Part shown: piece after piece, positions 1 through 7,181 of the stretch
Layout of the letters: each line of letters starts with the position of its first letter
How positions within the stretch are numbered: the first letter of the stretch is position 1
DNA from: a virus
Reading direction: 5' to 3' (one strand)
DNA length: 51,919 nt
Virus record (IMG/VR): IMGVR_UViG_3300035158_001105
Span: 1 to 51,919 of that record
Notes under the pieces: generated by a model
Seen by the model: only the letters and a program-made list of their open reading frames with translations
Told to the model about the DNA's origin: nothing
Database searches by the model: none
Position numbers and translations under genes: made by a program

Positions 1-177
1 TCTTGGCCAGAATACAAAGGAACAATAATAGAAGCAGCAAAAAGAGGTTATTATGATGCTATTGAAAGACTTGATCCTTCTTGGCCAGAATATAAAGGAA
101 CAATAATAGAAGCAGCAAAAAGAGGTTATTATGATGCTATTAAAAAATTTGATCCTTCTTGGCCAGAGTATAAAGAA
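1..177 (+). repeat. 78-bp in-frame tandem repeat encoding SWPEYK units
   Basis: Two nearly identical 78-base units begin at 1 and 79, and a third, partial unit begins at 157. Each encodes 26 residues containing SWPEYK and a basic, helix-prone stretch ending in AIERLDP. The near-identity at DNA level suggests recent duplication. The array probably extends left of the window. Confidence 0.9.
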
Positions 178-2688
178 ATGTTATCTGAAATTACACCTGA
201 AGAAAAACAAAAGTTTGTTGAAAAAGGGTTTAAAGGAAAATATTTTTTTCCACATAGAGTGCAATATTTGAAAAAAAATGTTCCAGGTTATATCTGGGAG
301 TTACCAAAACAAATGGAAAATTGGCAAAACAATGTATATGCTTCTGTTCTTGAAGATTTCCCACATGATATATTTGAAAATTTAGATGCACATGGTCAAG
401 CAACTATTGAAAAAGGTTATCTTGGCTGGATTGGAGGTAAAGTAGATCGTGAAAATAGTATTCTTTATATAACTGAAATACAATCAGATATGATGCAAAA
501 TATATTTTATTTAGCAGATCCAAAAAGATTAATCGAAACAAATAAACAAAAAATTGAGCAATTAAAGCGACAAAATGCACCTGAAGATCAACTTGCAAAA
601 TTAGAAAAAAGAATTAGCCAAATAGAAAGTGAAATGGCTAGATATGAACCTTCTTGGGCACAATATAAGTCAAGAATAGAAAATAGATTTCATGGTTGGG
701 CAAAGATGTTTGTCAATTCAGCTATGAGAAAAGCAAGAGATGAAGGCTTAAAATACGTTTATTGTGTTGATGCTAAAACGGCACAAACAGGTGAACATAC
801 AGGAACAGGTACATTATTTGATAGAGTTTATGATGAAACAATGAAGCATTACGTAACAACAAAGCAAGGTAAATGGTGGATTATTGATGTAGAAGCAAAC
901 TTAGGTAAAATAGCAAAATTGTTAGGGAGAAAAATAAGTAAGTATGCAGGTTGGAAAAAGGATTGGTCTGAAGCTATGGGCAGAGGTGAATGGGAAAAAG
1001 CAACAGAAATAGCAGAAAAAGAAGCAGCAAGAAGTGTGTTTGATACTGAATTGCCTAGCGCTCCTGAAGAACGCGTTAGGGAAGCAAAGCGCAGAATAAT
1101 TGAATGGCATAAACATATGCACAAGGATTTACCAGAAGGCTTCGAGGATAGAAGTGACAGTGCGATATTGGGAATGTATCATGGAATGAGAAATAGATAT
1201 AAGAAAGCGGAGGTTTCAACAATGAGAATAATAAGTGCGCAAATGGGACGTACTTACAAAGAATATATTCTTGATAAAGCAGAAAGAGGTCACCGCGAAG
1301 CTATCGAAAGACTCGAACCTTCTTGGCCAGAAACAATACCTCTTCTTGCACGTTTAATAGACCTTGGTAAAATTAGCTTTAAGGATCTTGGATTTACTTA
1401 TTATAAACCTATTATGTTATATAAGGCAAGAAAAGGTGAACGCTGGCCACTTAAAAGGCTTGATCCTACTTGGTCAGAGACTAGGGAAATAATAATGAAT
1501 GCTGTAAGAGAGGGTAAGGTTTATCTTATACCTAAAATCAATCCTTTTTGGCCAGGAGCTAAAGAATTGTTAACGGAATTAGCAAAAAAATATCCTTTAG
1601 CAGCTGAGCAACTTAGAAAACTTGAAATAGAAGCTGCACCAGGAGAAATACCAGAGGAAAGAGCCATTGTGCCAAAAGAAGAAATAGAAGAATTTATGGG
1701 TAGACCAATGACAGAAGAAGAATGGATTGATAAGCAGATTGAAATGCGAAAAAGATTAAGAGGTTCAGCAGCAAAAATAATGAGTAAACATGCACAGGAT
1801 GGAATTTGTGAAGAATGCGGCGAGTATGCACCTATATTGTTTAAGCATCGTATATTACCAGGCATGTTTGGAGGAAAATATGTTCCTGAAAACATTAAGA
1901 TGGTCTGCCACGTGTGTCATACAAAGGAAAATGGTGGCGAATATTCTTATGGTGGGAAATGGCACCATCAAAGATTGAAGGAGGAATTAGGTCCGGAAGG
2001 GTATCGGGCTTATCAACGTGATTTGGCAAGTTTACAACAACAAGATTTGAAGGATGAGATGGGAATAGATGAGTATAATGATTTTATGAGTTTGAAGGCA
2101 TTAAGGAGATGGTGGCCAGGAAGAACTGAAGAAGAATTAAAAAGGATAAAGCAGCTTAAGAAAAGATATCCTGGTATAACAAAGAAAGAAATATTAGAAG
2201 TATTGGAACCTTTCGCGGTTGCAGTTAGCAATAGAATGTCAAAACTTACAAAAGTTGCTAATACAATTGCAAACGATACAAGTATTTTAGTGCAATTGGC
2301 TCAACAATTTGATCCTTCAATGGTAGCAACAACACCAGCAAGTATTGGTAATATAAATATTGATACTACTTTAGATACTAAAAAGATTAAAGAAGGGCTT
2401 AAAAAACTATACGAAAAAGATCCTTCACAGTTTGCAAAAGCAAGAGATTTTGATTATATAATTTCGGATGTAACTGCAAGAAGATTAGGTTTGATTGTTC
2501 CGCCTAGTGCAAATGCATGGTTTAATTCAGCATACCCTGATACTTGTTTTTTGGTTAAGGATTATACAGATAAAGCTTCAGAAGAAGATATTGCTAGTAC
2601 AATTTTACATGAGTCAGTACATGAGAGATATCCTGGGTATGGTGGCGAATTTGCGGCTGAGGAGGCAGAAAGGAGACTTGCATTATAA
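1..2688 (+). CDS. Polyvalent-type multidomain protein, 3' part (repeats, EIQSD region, HNH-like cluster, HExxH)
   Basis: The frame is open at the left edge, so the N-terminus is missing and 895 residues are visible. Residues 1-59 (counted from base 1) hold copies of a 26-residue repeat with SWPEYK at residues 1, 27 and 53. Degenerate copies recur near bases 1315-1560 (EPSWPE, DPTWSE, NPFWPG). An EIQSD motif at residues 159-163, followed by a conserved-looking W...M..R.A..EG segment, resembles a domain common in phage polyvalent proteins. Residues 603-640 carry C..C, an HRILPG motif and CHVCH, as in HNH nucleases. HESVH at residues 870-874 fits a zinc metallopeptidase HExxH motif. Such large proteins are often delivered with phage DNA; that role is inferred. 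An ATG at 178 lies in frame, but the repeats upstream make an internal start unlikely. Confidence 0.7.
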   Translation, partial: SWPEYKGTIIEAAKRGYYDAIERLDPSWPEYKGTIIEAAKRGYYDAIKKFDPSWPEYKEMLSEITPEEKQKFVEKGFKGKYFFPHRVQYLKKNVPGYIWELPKQMENWQNNVYASVLEDFPHDIFENLDAHGQATIEKGYLGWIGGKVDRENSILYITEIQSDMMQNIFYLADPKRLIETNKQKIEQLKRQNAPEDQLAKLEKRISQIESEMARYEPSWAQYKSRIENRFHGWAKMFVNSAMRKARDEGLKYVYCVDAKTAQTGEHTGTGTLFDRVYDETMKHYVTTKQGKWWIIDVEANLGKIAKLLGRKISKYAGWKKDWSEAMGRGEWEKATEIAEKEAARSVFDTELPSAPEERVREAKRRIIEWHKHMHKDLPEGFEDRSDSAILGMYHGMRNRYKKAEVSTMRIISAQMGRTYKEYILDKAERGHREAIERLEPSWPETIPLLARLIDLGKISFKDLGFTYYKPIMLYKARKGERWPLKRLDPTWSETREIIMNAVREGKVYLIPKINPFWPGAKELLTELAKKYPLAAEQLRKLEIEAAPGEIPEERAIVPKEEIEEFMGRPMTEEEWIDKQIEMRKRLRGSAAKIMSKHAQDGICEECGEYAPILFKHRILPGMFGGKYVPENIKMVCHVCHTKENGGEYSYGGKWHHQRLKEELGPEGYRAYQRDLASLQQQDLKDEMGIDEYNDFMSLKALRRWWPGRTEEELKRIKQLKKRYPGITKKEILEVLEPFAVAVSNRMSKLTKVANTIANDTSILVQLAQQFDPSMVATTPASIGNINIDTTLDTKKIKEGLKKLYEKDPSQFAKARDFDYIISDVTARRLGLIVPPSANAWFNSAYPDTCFLVKDYTDKASEEDIASTILHESVHERYPGYGGEFAAEEAERRLAL

Positions 2689-2690
2689 TA

Positions 2691-3443
2691 ATGAATAATT
2701 TTAAAAAGTTTTACGTGTATTCGTTATTAGATTGTGAGGGTAAACCGTTTTATGTAGGCAAGGGTAACGGCTACAGGTGCCGCGATCATTTTAATGAGAA
2801 GCGCATGAAAAGAGACACAAATAGGTATAAGGTAAGTAAAATAAAAAAAGTTATGGCAGAAACAGGTTCTTATCCCAAAATACAATTTGTTAAGATAGGT
2901 TTAAGTGAAAATGAAGCTTTTAGTTTGGAAATTAAAACAATTAAAAGAATAGGCCGTAATAAATTAACAAATTATACAGATGGTGGTGAAGGCATTTCTG
3001 GATTTAAACTATCTGAAGAAACAAAAAGAAAAATAGGTAAAGCAAACAGTGGTAAAAATAGTCCAAATTATGGGAAACCTCTTGCTGAAGAAATTAAAAA
3101 AAAGGTGAGTGAATCTTTGAGTGGTGAAAAACATTATCTTTATGGTAAATATCGTTCTGAAAAAACAAAAGAAAAAATTCGTAGAAAATTAAAAGGTTTA
3201 GAATTTTCTGAAGAAACAAGAAAGAAAATAAGTGATGCAATAAAAGGCGAAAAACATTATAATTATGGTAAGCATCGTTCTGAAGAAACAAAAAGAAAAA
3301 TAAGTGAAACGCAAAAGGGTCGAACACTTTCTAGTGAAACAAAAGAAAGAATAAGTAAAAAGTTAAAAAACAGGAAGTTTTCAGAAAAAACAAAAAGAAA
3401 AATGAGTGAATCACAAAAAAGAAGATTTGCCCAGGCGGCATAG
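2691..3443 (+). CDS. GIY-YIG endonuclease with NUMOD3-like repeats
   Basis: The 250-residue protein starts with the GIY-YIG nuclease signature: YVY at residues 8-10 and YVG at 21-23, followed by KG and a basic region. From about residue 100 to the end it carries repeated SEETKRKIS and GEKHYxYGK units. These match NUMOD3-type DNA-binding modules of phage homing endonucleases such as the Seg family. It starts two bases after the previous stop. It is probably a free-standing homing endonuclease that cuts DNA at a long recognition site. The target cannot be seen. Homing activity is inferred from the family. Confidence 0.85.
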   Translation: MNNFKKFYVYSLLDCEGKPFYVGKGNGYRCRDHFNEKRMKRDTNRYKVSKIKKVMAETGSYPKIQFVKIGLSENEAFSLEIKTIKRIGRNKLTNYTDGGEGISGFKLSEETKRKIGKANSGKNSPNYGKPLAEEIKKKVSESLSGEKHYLYGKYRSEKTKEKIRRKLKGLEFSEETRKKISDAIKGEKHYNYGKHRSEETKRKISETQKGRTLSSETKERISKKLKNRKFSEKTKRKMSESQKRRFAQAA

Positions 3444-3481
3444 CCGAAAGACGTCTTGGTCTAACTTAAAGGAGGTCATTA

Positions 3482-3718
3482 GTGGAATTAATTGAAGCTG
3501 CACAAGAGATAAGAAAATATGATAGAGTATTAGCAAAAGCGCTCAGAGAGCTTGCTATGATAAAGTTAGGTTCAACTAGATATGCATGGTGGACTAAAGA
3601 AGAATTAGAAAAATTAAGAAAGAAGCTTAAGAAGCTTAAAGAAGAGAAAGGGCTTGACAAACCTTTTAGTGACGTTGTTGAAGAATTTTTAGAAACAAGA
3701 AAACCTGAAGAAGCATAA
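3482..3718 (+). CDS. Small charged helical protein, unknown function
   Basis: A 78-residue protein starting with GTG after a strong SD (aaaggaggt). It is rich in Lys and Glu and predicted to be helical, with WWTKEELEKLRKK in the middle. The first 27 residues (LIEAAQEIRKYDRVLAKAL...) loosely resemble the helical module found repeatedly in the structural genes at 41-50 kb. No domain is recognised. Placement after an endonuclease gene and before the phosphoesterase gives no clear functional hint. Confidence 0.65.
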   Translation: MELIEAAQEIRKYDRVLAKALRELAMIKLGSTRYAWWTKEELEKLRKKLKKLKEEKGLDKPFSDVVEEFLETRKPEEA

Positions 3719-3728
3719 AGAAATTACA

Positions 3729-3917
3729 ATGCACCTTATCAGTAAAACTGCTGTTTTATACAAAGAGGCACCATTCAAAACTCCAGAACAAGAAGCAGCT
3801 ATGTTCGCAAATCCAGAAACACGCGAGATTGCGAAACGTTGGAGAAAACAATATGGGGATGCCCCGGGATGGAAGGCTTACATAAGGCGCCGCAGAAAAA
3901 GAAGATCGCGCCGCTAG
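3729..3917 (+). CDS. Small basic protein, unknown function
   Basis: A 62-residue frame in a gap that would otherwise be empty, ending in an Arg-rich tail (RRRRKRRSRR). The ATG lacks a strong SD, so the start is uncertain. The basic tail would suit nucleic-acid binding, but this is inference only. It has no recognisable domain. It lies between the GTG-start helical protein and the phosphoesterase, all in the same direction. Confidence 0.5.
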   Translation: MHLISKTAVLYKEAPFKTPEQEAAMFANPETREIAKRWRKQYGDAPGWKAYIRRRRKRRSRR

Positions 3918-3947
3918 TGCCTTATTCAAATATCCAGGAGGAAATGT

Positions 3948-4790
3948 ATGCAAATATTACGTAAGGATATAGTCTGTGGGAAGAGCGCTAAGATCAGGAT
4001 TGTTCCAATCGGCGATATTCATTATGGAACAAAAAATTGTGAAGTAGAAAAACTTAAAAAATTAATAGAATGGGTTAAAAACCAAAAGGATACTTATGTA
4101 ATATTGATGGGCGATTTATGTGATTATATTAACTTAAATGATAAACGATTCGATTTTAGTAATTTGGATCCCGCAATAGCAGGCAGGATAGATGATTTAA
4201 CAAGAGTCCAAGCAGACGAAGTAATTAAAATGCTTAAACCAATTTCACATAAAATTTTAGGTTCAATTGAAGGCAACCATGAGCAAGTTATTCATCAAAG
4301 GTATCATGATAATATTCAGGCTTATGTTTGTCAAAAACTTAAAATTAAAGATTTAGGAGCAACTTGTTTTATAAAATTGCATTTTACTAGAAGAGGTTCT
4401 CAAGAAAGACGCAGGGTAACTATATATGCCACTCATGGTCATGGTAGTGGAAGAATGATAGGTGGGAAAGTTAATAATTTAGTACGTTTAGCTATGGGTA
4501 TTGAAGCAGATGTTTATTTGATGGGCCATGTTCATGATTTATTCGGTACTTCTACAATTGTAATAAGTCCTGCGCATACAGGCGAACATATAATACAAAA
4601 GAAGAGGGTTTTCGGTTATACGGGTACCTTTTACCAGAGTTATAAGAAAGATACTGATAGCTATTCTGAAAGAAAAGGTTATGCACCGAATAAAGTAGGT
4701 GTATTGAAAGTATCAATAATACCTTTTGTACAGTATAAGCAGGGTGGAGAAAATCGTTCTTTACCTGCAGATATACACATAAGTGAATAG
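3948..4790 (+). CDS. Calcineurin-like metallophosphoesterase
   Basis: The 280-residue protein shows the ordered metal-binding motifs of the calcineurin-like superfamily: GDIHYG near the N-terminus, GDLCDY, GNHE, a THGHGSG segment and GHVHD. These normally bind two metal ions and hydrolyse phosphomono- or diesters. The substrate cannot be deduced; phage members are often small phosphatases or nucleases. A good SD (aggagg) precedes the ATG. It sits two bases before the HExxH protein gene and is probably co-transcribed with it. Confidence 0.88.
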   Translation: MQILRKDIVCGKSAKIRIVPIGDIHYGTKNCEVEKLKKLIEWVKNQKDTYVILMGDLCDYINLNDKRFDFSNLDPAIAGRIDDLTRVQADEVIKMLKPISHKILGSIEGNHEQVIHQRYHDNIQAYVCQKLKIKDLGATCFIKLHFTRRGSQERRRVTIYATHGHGSGRMIGGKVNNLVRLAMGIEADVYLMGHVHDLFGTSTIVISPAHTGEHIIQKKRVFGYTGTFYQSYKKDTDSYSERKGYAPNKVGVLKVSIIPFVQYKQGGENRSLPADIHISE

Positions 4791-4792
4791 AG

Positions 4793-5203
4793 ATGCGATT
4801 CAAATATCAGAAGGTTTTGTCTTTTTGGCGTAAGGTGTTAAAATTACGCGATTGGGCTGTTACTTATAAAACGCGTATTGAATTGCCGAGCGACAGAAAA
4901 GATGAAATTATTTATGCAACAGTTGATTTTGAAATGCAAGAATCGAAGGCCAATATTAATTTTTCAAATGAATTTTCCCACAAATTGGATTATGTTGAAA
5001 AGGAAAAAACGGTTATACATGAGCTTTTACATATTAGAGAGCGTGCTTATTGGAAAATAATTGAAGAGATTTTAGAGAAATATAAGGTTGATGATATAAC
5101 ACAGACACTTTTAGGTGATGAGCGTGAAATTTTTATAAACGGGCTTTCTGATGTATTATACGATTTAAGGAAAAGTAAATTAGCAGGTGACAAACATATT
5201 TAA
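4793..5203 (+). CDS. Small putative zinc metallopeptidase (HELLH)
   Basis: The 136-residue protein has HELLHIRE near residue 79, matching the HExxH zinc-binding motif of metallopeptidases, within a helix preceded by a basic and acidic beta-rich segment. The third zinc ligand is not obvious. It could be a SprT-like or minimal zincin domain, or a catalytically dead relative. It starts two bases after the phosphoesterase gene. Function unknown. Confidence 0.65.
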   Translation: MRFKYQKVLSFWRKVLKLRDWAVTYKTRIELPSDRKDEIIYATVDFEMQESKANINFSNEFSHKLDYVEKEKTVIHELLHIRERAYWKIIEEILEKYKVDDITQTLLGDEREIFINGLSDVLYDLRKSKLAGDKHI

Positions 5204-5271
5204 ACCTTATTTGCCTACCACTATTTCTAAATTTCCTGGTGTCTTTCCGCAGTATTTTTGGTATATGTTTC

Positions 5272-5279
5272 TATAAATA
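5272..5279 (+). promoter_or_regulatory. Candidate T4-late-like promoter (TATAAATA)
   Basis: The octamer TATAAATA, identical to the T4 late -10 consensus, lies in the 99-base gap before the DUF366/folE2 cluster and 23 bases upstream of its ATG. The gap holds no gene. In AT-rich DNA the octamer also occurs by chance in coding regions, so the call rests on its position and on a second intergenic copy at 27670. Confidence 0.4.
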
Positions 5280-5302
5280 TTACACTGGATAAAGGGGGTT
5301 AG

Positions 5303-5863
5303 ATGGAAAGTCTCGCCTATCGGGGAAATTTGGATTATCATGGTGATGAACTACACAGCCTTTTCGCTTATGGAATTACCAAAAAGCAAGGCGACAGTAT
5401 CATTTCTTTTATTGGCAAATGTAATGTAAAAGAGCATTTGGTTGATGTTGAGGACATCTTGAATAAAGATTACATTTATTCGGAAAAGATGTTGCATTTT
5501 ATTATAGAACATTTTCCAGCTGATTTAGAATTAATGGTTACAAGGCAACGGTTATTGATGTGTATTATCCAAGGTTTACTAGCAGATGAAGGCATTCGTA
5601 GAGATGGCGATGATCTTATCAGTAAAGATGGAGGAAAATTATCAGTTAGTATCGCAACTGTGTCACATGTTAGCAGTTTGATGCATGTGGGATTGAACGT
5701 CGTTAAAGAAACTAAAGCACCTGTTAAAACTTGTTCCTTGGAAGAATTAGGAATGAAGTACGATGAACAAATTGAAAGCTTTGCAACCAATATAAAAGAT
5801 TCATATATAGAAGAAATAGAGAGTATTAAAAAAGCATGTTATAAAGTAAGAGGAGTAAATTAA
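5303..5863 (+). CDS. DUF366-like protein
   Basis: The 186-residue protein fits my recollection of the DUF366 family, mostly archaeal and of unknown function. Recognisable stretches are YHGDELHSLFAY, QGDSI, VDVEDI, LHFIIEHF, RQRLLM, a GDD then KLSVSIAT, HVGLNV and a terminal KVRGV. Length fits the family. An SD (aaaggggg) precedes the ATG, and the gene's stop overlaps the folE2 start as TAATG. Tight coupling to FolE2 suggests a role in pterin or 7-deazaguanine metabolism. That role is inferred from position only. Confidence 0.65.
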   Translation: MESLAYRGNLDYHGDELHSLFAYGITKKQGDSIISFIGKCNVKEHLVDVEDILNKDYIYSEKMLHFIIEHFPADLELMVTRQRLLMCIIQGLLADEGIRRDGDDLISKDGGKLSVSIATVSHVSSLMHVGLNVVKETKAPVKTCSLEELGMKYDEQIESFATNIKDSYIEEIESIKKACYKVRGVN

Positions 5864-6702
5864 TGGAAAATAATTTGCCAGATATACAAGCATCAGAGGA
5901 TGCGCGCGGTTTAAATATTAGCAGGGTTGGTGTTAAGGATATTGATTTTCTTATGGACGTCAAAACGAAGCACGGCGAATCACAAGTAGTTTCTTGTAAA
6001 GTTAATTTGTATGCTTCTTTGTTGCATTCGGTAAAAGGTACAAATATGTCGCGTTTTGTAGAAGTATTGATGAATTGGCGGGGTAGGCCAATATGTAGCA
6101 ACAACATTAAAGAATTTTTGTTTGAGCTTAAGAAAAGAGTCGAAGCTGATGATGTATTTGTCGAAGTGTCTTTTAAATATTTTATTGATAAAGAAGCGCC
6201 AGTATCAAAGAAACGAAGTGTAATGGGTTACAATTGCAGTTTTATAGGTCATTTGAATGCCGAAGGCGAAAAGGATTTTGTTTTAAAAGTAGAAGTTCCT
6301 GTAACGGCACTTTGTCCTTGTAGCAAACACATAAGTGATTATTCAGCTCATAACCAACGTAATCTTGTTACAGTAAATTTAAAATCAAAGAATAGTGCGA
6401 TTATATGGATTGAAGATGTCGTAAGCTTAATAGAAGAAAGTGGTTCTTGTGAGGTTTATCCATTGTTGAAAAGAGTTGATGAAAAATATGTAACCGAAAA
6501 GGCATATGATAATGCAAAATTTGTTGAGGATATCGCCAGAGATGTTGCATTAAAATTACAAAAGATAGAGAGTGTAGTTGATTTTAGAGTAAAGTCAGAA
6601 AGTTTTGAATCTATACATAATCATTCCGCGGTAGCTTATATATCGCGTGCTAGAAGAAACAATGAATGGCAAGATAAACCATTCAAAATTATGAGTAGAT
6701 AA
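5863..6702 (+). CDS. folE2: GTP cyclohydrolase IB (FolE2)
   Basis: The 279-residue protein matches the GTP cyclohydrolase IB family: N-terminal DIQ...D.RG, VGVKDI, GTNMSRFVE, the catalytic and metal region ALCPCSKHISDYSAHNQR, YPLLKRVDEKYVTEKAYDN, FVEDIARDV and ESIHNHSAVAY. The enzyme opens the GTP imidazole ring to give 7,8-dihydroneopterin triphosphate, the first step of both folate and queuosine/preQ0 synthesis. In phages it usually feeds 7-deazaguanine base modification. Its start overlaps the upstream stop and its stop overlaps the next start, indicating translational coupling. Key Cys and His residues appear intact. Confidence 0.93.
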   Translation: MENNLPDIQASEDARGLNISRVGVKDIDFLMDVKTKHGESQVVSCKVNLYASLLHSVKGTNMSRFVEVLMNWRGRPICSNNIKEFLFELKKRVEADDVFVEVSFKYFIDKEAPVSKKRSVMGYNCSFIGHLNAEGEKDFVLKVEVPVTALCPCSKHISDYSAHNQRNLVTVNLKSKNSAIIWIEDVVSLIEESGSCEVYPLLKRVDEKYVTEKAYDNAKFVEDIARDVALKLQKIESVVDFRVKSESFESIHNHSAVAYISRARRNNEWQDKPFKIMSR

Positions 6703-7181
6703 TGCCCAAAATTGTATCCATTTCTTGGGATAAATATATCAAAGATATTTATTTTTTGATAGAATTAATCAAGAAAAGGCATGAAAAATATGATTTTGTT
6801 TTAGGCGTTGCTCGAGGCGGTCTTTTTCCTGCAGTCATTGCTAGCCATGCTCTAAAAATCCCTCTTAGAATAGTTTTTGCAGAACGTAGAAAAATAGCTA
6901 AGAATAAGTATTCTGCGATTATACAAAATATGCCTGTTGTATGCTATAAGGATAAAATACTTATTATCGATGATGTTTACGATGAAGGGGTTACAGCAAA
7001 GACTATTCTAGATGAACTCTTAGCAATAGACGATGGCAGTGAATTATCTTTTGCCTTTGTTTATAGTAAAAGTAATTTTGACGAAAAATTAATTGCAAAT
7101 ACAAAAAGTATCATTTGTGGAACAAAGTTTACAAAAAACGAATGGATTAAATACCCTTACGAAATAGAAACGGAGGTATAA
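6702..7181 (+). CDS. Type I phosphoribosyltransferase
   Basis: The 159-residue protein contains the PRPP-binding signature KILIIDDVYDEGVTAKT preceded by GVARGGLFPA, the arrangement seen in type I phosphoribosyltransferases such as hypoxanthine/guanine or xanthine enzymes. It would transfer ribose-5-phosphate from PRPP to a base; the base is not known. Position between FolE2 and a kinase suggests purine or deazapurine salvage, which is inference. TAATG overlaps at both ends show translational coupling. Confidence 0.85.
   Translation: MPKIVSISWDKYIKDIYFLIELIKKRHEKYDFVLGVARGGLFPAVIASHALKIPLRIVFAERRKIAKNKYSAIIQNMPVVCYKDKILIIDDVYDEGVTAKTILDELLAIDDGSELSFAFVYSKSNFDEKLIANTKSIICGTKFTKNEWIKYPYEIETEV

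Noticed and set aside
3430-3475. A GC-rich, self-complementary stretch (GGCGGCATAGCC, AGACGTCT) considered as a tRNA or terminator.
   Set aside because: It overlaps the end of the GIY-YIG gene and cannot form a cloverleaf, and no T-run follows.
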